Positions 50,310 through 60,815 of a stretch of 64,000 nt of DNA are shown piece after piece. Every line of letters starts with the position of its first letter. The first letter of the stretch is position 1. The notes beneath the pieces were generated by a model. The model was not told the origin of the DNA, did not search any database, and saw nothing but the letters and a program-made list of their open reading frames with translations. This stretch comes from Mucor mucedo (taxonomy: Eukaryota; Mucoromycota; Mucoromycetes; Mucorales; Mucoraceae). The stretch is taken from NCBI RefSeq assembly GCF_025094135.1, contig NW_026252437.1, forward strand, positions 1 to 64,000, read 5' to 3'. Position numbers and translations under genes: made by a program.

Positions 50310-51172
50310 GATAATTTAACATAAGGATTGATCCAGTAACCTTTGGCCCTTATAACGTCTTGACAACGTTTGTTTACGCTTAACAAATAAGCTCTAACTT
50401 CTTCAGTTGTGATTGCATACCATGTTTCCTTGAGCTCTTTGATTGAGGTAGGCGGCTAATCATAGTTACTATAAAGGCGTCGTTTTAGTAATGACCAGAC
50501 ATTCTCAGTTGGGTTTAGATCCGGAGATTGTACCGGCCAAACCGTGGTTTCGAATTCGTGATTGTTAAACCAGTCGGTGATTTAAATAGACTTATGCTTC
50601 GGATCGTTATCGTAGACAAATACGACATCTTTTGGATTTAAATGATAATCCTCTAATGTTCTGAGAAGATCCTCTTGCAGAATAGTTTTGTATAGCTGCT
50701 TGTTCATGTAACCGTTGATAAGGACTAAAAATCCAACACCTGACCATGTGATGCAGCTCCAAACCATTACACTTCCACCGCCATGTTTTACAGTTTGCTG
50801 CACGTGTTGCGGTTTTAGCTGTGTATCCTTTTTTTTGTAGCACCAATATATCCCATCGTACCCAAAAAAAATTATTTTGATCTTATCTGACCAAACTACG
50901 TGTTTGCAATCGGTTTCTGTCGACGTAGTATGACTTTTGGCAAAGGCTACTCGGTCAGCGATATTTTGTTTCCTTAGCAATGGTTTCTCCGGCTTAATTA
51001 ATGGGACAATGCACAGTGATTTAAGTAAACGTCGAATGCTCGTTGCACTTAAAGAGACTCCAAAGTCATTTGAAAGTATTTGAGAGACCTTGGAAGCCGA
51101 TTCAATTCCGCTTTTGGTCACTACAAGCTTAAAGGAGCCATTGCCTTTCCGGGTTAAGTCACAAACGGAGGA
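50310..51172 (-). pseudogene. Tc1/mariner transposase, catalytic domain
   Basis: The ORF 51121-50582 holds SASKVSQILSNDFGVSLSATSIRRLL (end of the DNA-binding region), VVWSDKIKIIFFGYDG (first Asp), HGGGSVMVWSCITWSG and VVFVYDNDPKHKSI (second Asp). An in-frame TAA follows at 50582-50584. The same frame then continues ITDWFNNHEFE, WPVQSPDLNPTENVWSLLK (third Asp in SPDLNP, about 50530-50480), a stop near 50460, and helical sequence to about 50310. So DD(34)D-type residues remain but nonsense codons truncate it. Confidence 0.88.
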
Positions 51173-51183
51173 GCGATAAACTT

Positions 51184-52540
51184 AAAAAATATGGAAGGCT
51201 ATTAGTGGATTTTTTTAAAAAAAATAAATAATGCATATTATCCCCAGCTTCCTCATTTAGGACAGCTTGTGCATCCTTGTGATTGATTTTGTTTTTTTGA
51301 GATCACCCTCCCCTCAATTGCCCCCGAAATGTCCCCCAAATGTCCCCCCAGAAGGTGACCAGAAATTTCCTCGTCACATTTCTTTAAAACACTTCATTAA
51401 CAAGAACTACTCTTTATTGTAAAATAAGCCATAACCGATAACAATTGACGATACGGTCACGGGCTTGCAAGTTTTTTCAAGTCCTAGTCAGTGTTCAAGA
51501 ACCACCAATAGCTACCAAACTTTGACTTATTCATGCTTATAAACATCCAAGATTCATAACCTGGAACATGTATTAATTATATACTCATCATATTAACTCC
51601 TGCCGCGATTATGGACTTCTTTTTCATGGCGAGAAAGATTGCTAGGATTTGCATAATTAACCCTACAAACCGTACAGAAAGAAACACTAGGATTGACCGG
51701 GAAGACAGATTGAGACGTAGTCAATAATTTAGGTATAAGTGTTTGATACGTGAATGTAAGACTCGAAAAACAAGCTTTCGTTATTTTTTTATTTAAATCT
51801 TTTACAATCTGCAGTGTAACGAAAGGCTGAAACATAAAAACTCAAAAAAAAAGGAAAAGCTTATCTTCTTCTTTCTCTTTAATTTCTCTTTAAAATGCGA
51901 TAAATATATCCCAGGTAATCAAAGTGTACTTTATTTGCAGATAACCAAGGTAATATAATCAATGTATATAAAAAAACACACCATTATTAATTATTCTTCT
52001 CGTTATATGTCATGAAATTAATATCGGCGTTTTTGAGGGTTTTGTTAAGGTAATATAATATTTACTTACTTTCTTGCCAATGATATTTTTCATAAACTTT
52101 AACACGTTTCCCCTTTTTTGAACAGTTGCAATTCATAGTAAGGTATGTGGATCTTATAGTTTTTATATCACACTAGCCTCAAACACCAACCTATTTTTAT
52201 AGTTGTTTTTATCACTTTTGGAACGATAGGGTATGTGGTTTTTTGAAACTATACTTTATATTATTTTCTAATATACTTTTAGTGATAGTATTTTCCGCTT
52301 TTTTGTTTTATGGCTTCACTTCTATGGCGTTACAGGATATTTTCATTCAAAGCAGTTGTTTTTTATCATATTTTTAAGCCAATAAAAAGTTATTGTTTTG
52401 ATATTACATAATACGCCTTTTCAATGCTTTTTTACCCCCGAATCGACCGCTTAAAAGACCTCCCCAACACCCCCAACACCCCCAGCTCCCATCCCCCCAT
52501 TTAATAGAAAGGAAATCTTTTGATCCATGATGTTTACAAA
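51184..52540. mobile_element. Unclassified 1.36 kb insertion in Tc1 transposase
   Basis: The Tc1 reading frame breaks between the helix-turn-helix part and the catalytic part. The 8-bp direct repeat ATAAACTT occurs at both borders (about 51176-51183 and 52541-52548), and removing one copy plus the intervening DNA joins the frame (GIWLQVYRSSVCDL). No terminal inverted repeats or poly(A) are evident. C-rich patches occur at both ends (51306-51350 and 52430-52500). Apart from the C2H2 ORF, it holds nothing recognised. A long intron is a less likely alternative. Confidence 0.45.
51593..51835 (-). CDS. Small ORF with a single C2H2 zinc finger
   Basis: An 80-residue ORF whose C-terminal part, CTVCRVNYANPSNLSRHEKEVH, has C-x2-C-x12-H-x4-H spacing and the usual hydrophobic positions of a DNA-binding finger. 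The N-terminal part is unremarkable. It may be a fragment of a transcription factor or of a transposon protein captured in the 51184-52540 insertion. No splice partners could be fixed. Confidence 0.45.
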   Translation of the reverse strand: MFQPFVTLQIVKDLNKKITKACFSSLTFTYQTLIPKLLTTSQSVFPVNPSVSFCTVCRVNYANPSNLSRHEKEVHNRGRS

Positions 52541-52547
52541 TAAACTT

Positions 52548-52788
52548 GCAACCAAATCCCCTGCGTGTGTAGCTGAACGATATATTCTATGTTTGTGCTG
52601 GTGACTTTGGGGGGACGACCATTACGCGGCTTGCTCTTCAGACCCAGTGTAATCTGACTAATTCTGTTGATAGAACTTTTGCTAACACCAGTTTTAGAAG
52701 CAGTCTCACGGGCACTGAAACCATTAGACAAGCATTGTACTACATAGTTTCTCTTGGATTCTGAAATCTGTCGCATGTTTACTGTCAC
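52548..52788 (-). pseudogene. Tc1/mariner transposase, helix-turn-helix part
   Basis: MRQISESKRNYVVQCLSNGFSARETASKTGVSKSSINRI is a homeodomain-like helix-turn-helix, followed by the GRPPK minor-groove motif, as in Tc1 N-termini. The likely ATG is at about 52774. The solo LTR begins only about 10 bp upstream of it (on the plus-strand right) and so displaced the promoter. The frame ends at the 52540 insertion border. Confidence 0.8.
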
Positions 52789-53473
52789 GGACGGAACAGG
52801 AACAAGTCACAGAAACTACTTGGCGACACGAGGGGGGCGATTGGTTAAAATAAAATATGTTTATTATTAAGAGGGGGAGGGGGTTAGGACTAAGATCCAG
52901 AATAACGTTTTTCTAATAAATAACTAGCATCTATTTATACTATTTCTTATACATGGGAAAAACTACGATGGGTTTAAATTATAGATTAACAAGGGACTTT
53001 ACGGAACAGATATATGAATAGATTATTGACAAGGATGAGTAATTGAGATTTGACGAGTAGTAACAGGCTGGATTTAGTTGACATTGAATAATGTGATGGT
53101 TCGGGGAATATTTATGGTTTGACACGGGCGGGAAAACTGGATTAGGATTAAAAGTAAAGGATGATCGGGAAAAGGTTTACTAAGGTTGAGTCAGACAGGA
53201 AGCGGGAGTAATATTGAGAGGCAGATTAATGATATGTTTTACAAGGAGTTCGGTGGCGGGCAAGATATACTGATATGATTTTTGGTACAAGGTTTTACAG
53301 GGAGTTTGGTAGCGGACAAGATATACTGATATGATTTTTGGTACAAGGTTTTACAGGGAGTTTGGTAGCGGGCAAGAGATACTGATATTGATTTCTAGAA
53401 CAAGGTTTCACAAGGGGTTTGAGATCATGGTTAAGTTATGCAGACAATAAACAGGGCGAGTAAGTTCATGACA
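52783..53473. mobile_element. Solo LTR (family B), 691 bp, TSD TTTAC
   Basis: Starts TGTCACGGACGG and ends GTTCATGACA, flanked by TTTAC at 52778-52782 and 53474-53478 (exact). A purine tract, AAGAGGGGGAGGGGG, lies at about 52867. It carries a 56-bp minisatellite. No internal domain remains, and it is unrelated to the family A LTRs. Orientation not determined. Confidence 0.8.
53237..53425 (+). repeat. 56-bp minisatellite inside solo LTR, about 3.4 units
   Basis: TTTTACAGGGAGTTTGGTAG starts at 53237, 53293 and 53349, and a weaker unit at 53406 (spacing 56, 56, 57). Each unit contains CAAGATATACTGATATGATT and ends GGTACAAGG. Confidence 0.9.
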
Positions 53474-54099
53474 TTTACGTTGAAAAATAATTTTACAAAA
53501 ACATTTTTAAAAAAATTATTGTTAGAGGTTACTGAACATCTAAGCTACTTACATAATTTTTTAGAAATTTTTTTTATTCGGTTTTATGGCGTAGAAATCA
53601 AAAAACAAACAAGAAATAAATCGCACCAAAAGTGTCCCAATGATGTGATTATTTTTTAGTCGCCGTAAATTCCAAATAGAGCTAACCAAATTTTTATTTT
53701 TGGAAGTTACAGCTGACATGTGAAAGTATTTATGATGTAATTTTGAGGCCAAAGATATCATTAGTTTGTGTGATGTCATCTTGGAAAGCCTAAAATTTAA
53801 AACATTCGGACACTTTTGGCGCGTACTGTATATTTTTATTTCTTTTAGGTGTTATTTATCAAGAATTGTAATTGTAACACATGTCATCAGCAAAATTAAG
53901 TCTTGATTCGTTTTGCAGTTATAGCTTTAACAGCTGCTGTAACTTTTTCTTAATATATACTGGATATATAAAAACTCTGGTGACTGGAATGCTATTTCTA
54001 TATTCGGTTTACCTGTTCAAACGATAGACTGTAATATTAAACAATGAACTATACAACTCGAATTTTATGCGTGATTTTTGAAATTCTCTTTCTTATTTT

Positions 54100-55600
54100 T
54101 TACGTTGCGGTGAAAAAATACATACCGATTTTGAAAACTCTGTTTAGATTCATTTGCTATTGTTCTGGTTTGTCTGGTATTTCTTTTTGTGGTAGAATAG
54201 CGGGATCTGCTACATCTTCTTTGCTGCGCCAGGTGTGGCTTCATTCTTCTTTAACCTCCAACCGCGACTTAATTTGCCAATCAGTATTGCCACCTGCTTC
54301 TCGGCTTAAGCTTTTGAGTTATGCCGATGACTTGGAAGTCTTTCGCTCTGTTCTTGGAGAATAAGACATTTTGTTGAGTTTTGATTCGATGGTCGGCCGT
54401 TTAATGCCAACCTTAATCTTAAAAAGACTGTCGTGATATATTGGTCGGGTGTTCGGCCTGCTTGTGTGGTAAACATTACTGTTTCCGCCAATGACGAATA
54501 GCACGAACCTTTTTCTTCGCGGTCTGTTCGGTGTTTAGGCTATCTCGTTTATCATACATCCATCTAACTAGAGTCATTGTTTGGAAGGTATTTGGCTTAA
54601 TCTACTTCGGCACTCAAAATTGCCTCTTTTAGGCTGGTAGCCAATTTTCTTAATCTTAGTCTACTCTGGCATCTTCTTGGAATGGCTCCTATATCGACTA
54701 GGTGACTTTACTCGATCAAATCAAATGTTTGTGACTACCTGTCACCTTTCTGACCTAGGACGGCCAAATCAGCTTTGATCTTAGATAGTAAGTTTGGTGG
54801 TGTTGCTCTTGTGGATGTCCATGATCAAAGCTTTAGTCTTTATCATGTCTGTATTCAACGGTTATAATTTGGTCCAAATCCAAACGACATTGTATCTCTC
54901 TGGATCCTTCGTTATTTCTGTTATACTCAATGCATTCCACCATCATACCGTGGTTCATGTTTCCGACCAAATGTAAGGCCTTGCTGAGACCTACTCCGGC
55001 TCTGGCTCCGGTTTGGGGTTTGCTGGCAAGATTACCACTTTGGAATTGTCTCCTACCTGGTGTTGTCGTTGGTACTTGGATGTTTAGCCACATTGTGTCG
55101 TTCCTGTTTTTTGTGGTGGTCATTGGTTAGTCTGCCACTTTGATTCTGTCTCGTATTCCAGTTCGGCATCTGGTATCAGATATTTACTCGTGGCTTTAAG
55201 AGGAAGGTAGTCTGGCCTGTAATCACGTGTCAATTAAGCCCAAAGTGCGTGGGACTATTTGGGCTTTGTTCCCGTTCTAAGGTTCGCTTGCTACAGATTT
55301 TCTTCCGAATGGCATGGTACCTCGGGCTGAACAGGATCTTGTAACGTTCAGTTGGTTGCCTGAACTTTCCAAATGGTGTGTGAAAAATAGTGGAGGAACT
55401 TAAGCACTGTCACTGGTATCATCTTTCCTGAACGTTGTAAAAATTGGCATCCTGATCGTACGAAGTTTTACTCCCCTCTTATTGTTCCAAGTTTGTCACA
55501 GTAACATGCTTATTTAGACCAGTTTTGTGGTCTTGCTTCTGGTCTTCTGATGTCAGAAGTAAAGCTTCCACTTCTGGTGGCTGTTAATACAATTGTATTG
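54100..55600 (+). pseudogene. Decayed LINE ORF2 with reverse transcriptase YADD box
   Basis: Near 54315 the frame reads RLKLLSYADDLEVF, which contains the Tyr-Ala-Asp-Asp active site of LINE reverse transcriptases, preceded by a degraded palm region (GSATSSLLRQVWLHSSL). Further on, near 54785-54865, SKFGGVALVDVHDQSFSLYHVCIQRL matches VPRKFGGVSLGDVHLQQLALQHIYIQRL of the 46.8-48.4 kb fragment. Stops and frame changes occur every 50-100 bp. This is the only piece in the window that retains the reverse transcriptase catalytic box. No poly(A) end was found; the homology fades near 55600. Confidence 0.7.
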
Positions 55601-55619
55601 GATATCTTGTTAAACAGTA

Positions 55620-56079
55620 CAGATGGTAAGTGATAAATTAGACTTGTGATACTTGTCCCATCTACCATGTTTTCTCATTTTAAGTGCTCACAATACTATA
55701 ATATGGTAGTACGAGTTACGTAGAGAGTGTCGTGAGTTCAGACTCCGACATTCAAAATACTCTCATGGTTGACCCACCCGATTGATACAGATCTTTAGTT
55801 AACAAACTTTGCCTTATACTATACACTAGTTCATATATTCACTACATATATACTAAGTATCTTGGCAAAGTACTATTCCATTACTAAATCATAAATACCA
55901 AAATAATATAAATACTCTTCCAATGCATATTAATAAACGATTATCTTAAACTGAAATAATAATCTTAGTATTAAAGTACTCTAAACACTTTGTCTCTCTT
56001 TCTGATCTAACCTTCAAAGACCGACTACTCAAACTTATTTTATGGAGGAGTAGCTGCCCTATTCCTGCGCCCCAATCAT
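55620..56079. other. Non-coding stretch
   Basis: AT-rich, no ORF of note. A GAGTTCAGACTCC motif near 55735 looks loosely like a tRNA B box but no tRNA fold was found. The stretch just before 56080 would have been continuous with 63764 onward before H3 inserted. Confidence 0.4.
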
Positions 56080-56347
56080 ATTAGGCCTTCACACCAATGA
56101 CCGTCCGGACGATTTCGATTTCCTATTATAGATTCGCAATTTAGAAATAAATAAATCGTTCGACCAAAAAGTGCAGGACCTACTCTCGTCCATGTCCTCG
56201 ATTTCGACCCGGTTCTCAAAAAGGAAAACTTATTTCACGAGAAATCATAAATGATTGTTTTTATTTTATTTAATTTGAATATGAACTTTCATCTCATCTT
56301 TGTTCCTTTCACTTTCACTTACACGTAACTAAATTCACCTGTAAACC

Positions 56348-58013
56348 ATGTTCAACGACAATTGTTTTTCCCACGTACCCGGTGCGCAAAGTTTCAGAAG
56401 AGCCCAACCTGAAAAACAACAGCAACAGCAACAATTGTGACAACAACAACCTCAACAACCTCAAAAGAACCCAACCTGAAAAACAACAGCAACAGCAACA
56501 ATTGTGACAACAACAACCTCAACAACCTCAACAACCTCAACAACAGCAAAAGCAACAGCCTCAACAGCAACAGCGTCAACAGTGTCAACAGCAACAACCT
56601 CAACAACAGCAACAACTACAGCCTCAATAACAACCTCAATAACAGCCTCGACAACATCCTCAAAAGCCTCAACCTCAACAACAGCCTCAACAACAGCCTC
56701 AACAACAGCCTCAACAACAGCCTCAACAACATCAACAACATAAAAAAAAAGTGCGGCAGCAGCAAGGCAATCAACACCCTCAATCCCAATGTAGCCGTCA
56801 TGCTTTAGTTAAGGAAATAGAACAAATGGACTTTGGGTTTGACGGTTGTTATGATTCTGATCCAGAGCCGAGAGGTCGGTGAGGTTGAAGACGGAGAGGG
56901 CGAAGATGGGGAGAATCAAAATTCAGCAGCGACGACCACGAGAATATCCCTACTACAAGCGCTAATAATACCACCAACAGCGTCGGAACACGACATTGGG
57001 AAGAGTTTCATATTAAATTGCTTCTGAGCGTTATTCTAAAAGGAATGTTCGTAATAATATCAGAAGAGCCAGAAGGAACAACACCTTGAAGGGTAGTATC
57101 TGGTCGCAAACCGTAATAGATCTGAAAGAACATCCTCAGTTCAGGCAATGTAGTCGTCAATTTCAAAGCGAAATGAATAGCAACAAATGCTCATCCAAGT
57201 ATCGAAAGTTGATAAATAAGTATAAGTCACTTGCTGATCGTCAATCGCGCGAAACTGGACGTGGGGCTAGTCGTAACTCTAATAATTTGGTTCATTTTGA
57301 ATCACTTAAAGCAATATTGATTAGCGATGCCAGTTTCAATCCACCCGTCACCGGTAACTCTGGTTCAGCATCTACACATGGTAGCATTACCACTTCTCTT
57401 CCAGAAATGGATTTGTAGTCCGAGAAAACATTGGTTTAAGAGGAGAGGCTCGGTTTGAGGTAGTTTGAGAAACGATTGATTCACATACCAGCAGCAGTAG
57501 CCCTAACCGAACCCGCAACACCAACAACATCAACAACACCAACAGCACCGACAATATCGACAGCACCAACATTCCGAACAGCAGATATAATTGCGCTTAC
57601 GCTGATTCCAATATTAATGCTGATAGACAAAGAACCCCAGCTCCATCAAATCATCGTTTATCAGAAACAGGTTCGACAAATATAAATGAACCAGTAGGTT
57701 ATACGGATACATTGGCACACATTCGTGAGCTTCATGGCAGATGAGAGAAGAATTGTAGAATTCAACTATAGAACTTGTTGCGGCCCTTCTTGGATGGGAC
57801 GAGAAAAGGGCCATGAAGAGGGCTAGAGCAGGGCAGGAGATGGAGATAATTTGTCGACAAGAACGAGACCGTCAAGAAGAGATGGAAATGCCGCGTCGAC
57901 AAGATAGAGAAAGACGAGAGGATATGTTGTATCGTAGATCCCGGGATGATTCTTTGCTTGCCGAAGCCAAAAGAGCAAATAACATTTACGAATATAGATC
58001 AACTAAACAATAA
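56348..58013 (+). pseudogene. H3 Myb/SANT-like protein with Gln-rich repeats
   Basis: The ATG at 56348 opens a short N-terminus and then a Gln/Pro-rich stretch encoded by CAA/CAG/CCT repeats (56415-56745), cut by stops. A segment of about 65 bp is duplicated in tandem there (AGCCCAACCTGAAAAACAAC twice). The SANT/trihelix region is at about 57030-57418: GSIWSQTVIDLKEHPQF, CSSKYRKLINKYKSLADRQSRETGRG and NLVHFESLKAIL. After a stop and a Thr/Pro-rich piece, 57813-58013 encodes a charged coiled coil (RQERDRQEEMEMPRRQDRERRED) and a stop. Several stops make it non-functional. Confidence 0.75.
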
Positions 58014-58034
58014 ACGTTCAATTATATTAATTTA

Positions 58035-58894
58035 TTAAAGTTCATTGCGGACTTCCGTACGTCTTTCTTCTGCTTTTCCTTTCAGTTCTCGCGTAAGTGT
58101 ACTCATCTCTCTTCCACTAAAATTACTTTCGGACAGCTGACTGATTGTGAACTTGGCACCATCATTTTTATCGGATAATTGAAATGCATCCAACATTCCA
58201 TCATTGCCGTGGAGCATTTCACCGCCATGAATACACAAATTGTGTAAAACGCATCATGTCATAATTGCTCTACAACACCTGTGTGGTGATCTGCTATATT
58301 GTTGCTACATTAAATAAATCCATATCTATGACATCAATACATTAAGAATGATTAAGGAATCAATTACCCAATATAGATAGTTAGTACTATCATATCACAA
58401 GGTTACAAGAACACAGTGACAAAGGCTTACTAAAGATATGGAAGTACAATGTGTCTAAGATGACAGTAATTCCAAGTGTAACATATTTACAAAATAAGCA
58501 GTTAAAGGTAACAGGATACACACTGGGAAAATGATAACAACTTCAAAGATACACTAAAGATAGTGGTACAGCAGATAGTCTTTTTTATATAAATACTTGC
58601 TCATTTTATTTCATAATAAAGACAATCTTATAAACAGTCTCAAATTACTTATATACTGCCTTATAATTTTTACTTACCTCAAAACACAATAACTTGTTTA
58701 CATCTTTCAAGTACAAATGCTTGAAGAGAAATTTCCATTTCATCACCAGATCAGAGAAAGCATTGATAAGCAATTGTCTTGTTGTCGAATGTATTTTGTT
58801 GTATATTTTTTGACTAGCTGTGAGCCCGAGTGATGACTACCTGCCGCGAGAGGCGATAAAGGGAGTTAGTAGCTGAGGCAAGAGAGGATACGCT
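58035..58894 (-). pseudogene. H3 Harbinger transposase, C-terminal part
   Basis: The minus strand from the H4 border reads AYPLLPQLLTPFIASRG, a stop, QKIYNKIHSTTRQLLINAF (the helix that normally carries the third catalytic residue as IERAF; here LINAF, so Glu appears lost), MKWKFLFKHLYLKDVN, intron-like sequence from about 58680 to 58260, then CVLHNLCIHGGEML and a hydrophilic tail ending at 58035. It continues 62372-63572 across H4. Nonsense codons are present. Confidence 0.75.
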
Positions 58895-59277
58895 AAGGGG
58901 TTTCAGTTCTTCCCCGCCGGATTTACACATTTTTTTTACATATTCGGTGAAATAATTAAGAGCCAATGAAATGCATTTGACGTTTTACAAGAACTGAACC
59001 CCCAAATAAAAAAAAAATTCACATTTTTTCAAAGACCTTTATTTTTGAAAATCCGAGCCAATGAAGCTGTTCCTGAGTTTGTAACTTCATTATGAGTAAT
59101 AATAACATTGAGTGCATTGTAATTATGACACATCAAAAGGTTAATTGAGTATGACACATCACAGCGCAATCGCAGTTATGACACATTACGAGTATTTTAT
59201 ATACACGTAAAATCAGGTATAAATAATAAGGGTCTACTGCCAATTTGCATCACGTCATATCTGTATTTACCACATAA

Positions 59278-60624
59278 ATGTCTACCACCAGAAACCAAGC
59301 TTCCACCAGCAAGAAAGCTTCCACCAGCAAGAAACCTTCCACCGGAAAGAAAGCTTCCACCAGCAAGAAAGCTACCAGCAGCAGCCAAGATTCTACCAGC
59401 AGCAGCCAAGATTCCCCCAGCAACGAAGCTACCGGTAAATCCAGTGTATCATGGTACGGTGATCAGCATCTTACCAAAAACAAGTTAAACCCTGACGGAT
59501 TGACATCAATTGATATCTTGATGGGATGGATCACAAGAGATGGAAACTTCAGTAAATGGAGAGGCAAAAAGAACGACGGAATGACAACCGCTACCAACAA
59601 AACAATACTCTGTAGTAATATTTTTCTAGAATTTGAAGCTTTGGGTGTCACTTTTCGTTATCGAAACGCAATTCGAGCAAAGATCGACAGAATTATTGTA
59701 GCTTATCGAAAGGCTGAAACATGGAGGAACCAAACTGGCCAAGGTATCCTTGACAGTGCTACTGATGATAATCGTGAAGAAAAGGAGATTTCTGTTTTAG
59801 GTAAACCATATAAACATGCATAATATCCCTGAACTTATTTGAACAAAAAAAAAAACAATTAGACACTTGCATTAAGAAGTGTAAGGAGTACAATGAGATC
59901 GAGCCATTTTTCCGCGACTCGGCTAGCTCTGTGATTATTCCTTTTAACGAAGATGCGGATTATGAGAACGTTGAAGAAATAATGTTTGGCAACGATGACA
60001 GCGAGAGCGATGCTGAGTTTGTTCAGCACGACGAAGGACCAGTTGCTGATGTACAATCAGTTCCCACCGCCACTCCCATCACTCCCACCCTTCCCATCAC
60101 TCCCACCACTCCCACCACTCCTACCTGTCCCACCGCTCCCACCAATTCTACCGCTCCCACCAATCCTACCACTACCGCCGATGCCACCACTCCCACTGCC
60201 CCTACCACCGGCGCCACTCCCATCACTGCTACCATTTCTACTAATAATGATGATGCTCCTTCTGTTGTCTCTCTTGTCCGATCAACATCGAGCAAAAAAA
60301 AAAAGATCGACAAGTCATGCCATTGTGGACGCTGTTCTGGAGTCAAGTGAGAGAGCAAATGAGTTGACAATCAAAAGAATGAGAATTCTTAAGCGCGAGG
60401 TCAACGATCGAATTGAGCAAGACCTGTTTGACAGGAAGTGGCGTCAAGAAATGGAAGAGAAGAAGAATGATGAGCGTGTTCGTCAAGAGGCAAAGGATGC
60501 TGCTGATCGAAAGCACCAAGCAAGGCAGGTGGCCATGGCCAATCTTGGGTTGCTCATAAGCAATAAGATGATTACGAAGGAAGAATACTTCGCGGAAATA
60601 AACAAGTTAAATAATCATCATTAA
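59278..60624 (+). CDS. H4 accessory DNA-binding protein
   Basis: Exon 1 (59278-59800) has a Ser/Thr/Lys N-terminus of repeated STSKKA units, then WYGDQHLTKNKLNPDGLTSIDILMGWITRDGNFSKWRG and VTFRYRNAIRAKIDRIIVAYRKAETWRNQTGQG, a Myb/SANT-like pattern. A 62-bp intron (GTAAAC to AATTAG) leads to exon 2 from 59863: acidic (FNEDADYENVEEIMFGNDDSESD), then a (P/A)T-rich repeat of PTTPT units. The frame slips in an 11-A run at 60294-60304. After it, LESSERANELTIKRMRIL and a charged coiled coil run to a stop at 60624. Apart from that slip it is open. Such proteins assist Harbinger transposases. Confidence 0.75.
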
Positions 60625-60815
60625 TTTTTTTTTTTCAATAAATAATTTTTTTTCCATATGTTTGTTATTATTAAAATGATGAGCGTGAATCAGCTAACTT
60701 AAATGACATTTGATGACACATAATTAGTCGGGGCTACACAGAAGAAGGTACGAGTATAAATATTCAGCTTTTTTTTTTCGATAAATCCTATTGAATATTT
60801 CTTAAAAAAGATAAA

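Larger units (their letters stand above)
50074..53828. mobile_element. Tc1/mariner element with two later insertions
   Basis: Termini CAGTGCGCGCCAAAAGTCTCC (left, after TA at 50072-50073) and its near-complement ending TTTTGGCGCGTACTG (before TA at 53829-53830). TA duplication and CAGT ends fit Tc1/mariner. The 3.75 kb span shrinks to about 1.7 kb, a normal Tc1 size, when the solo LTR (52783-53473) and the 51184-52540 insertion are subtracted. Confidence 0.88.

Noticed and set aside
51184..52540. Long intron of the Tc1 transposase
   Set aside because: Other introns here are 55-80 bp, and the borders carry an 8-bp direct repeat, so an insertion is more likely, though not proven.
55685..55770. 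tRNA-like block (TGGTAGTACGAG and GAGTTCAGACTCC)
   Set aside because: The boxes resemble A and B promoter elements only loosely, and no cloverleaf with an acceptor stem could be formed.
56394..56615. Leu-rich minus-strand ORF
   Set aside because: It is the complement of the CAA/CAG/CCT repeat and is low complexity.
59986..60350. Pro/Leu-rich ORF overlapping the (P/A)T-repeat of the H4 accessory gene
   Set aside because: It arises from reading the Thr/Pro repeat in another frame; only the part after the A-run is coding in that frame.
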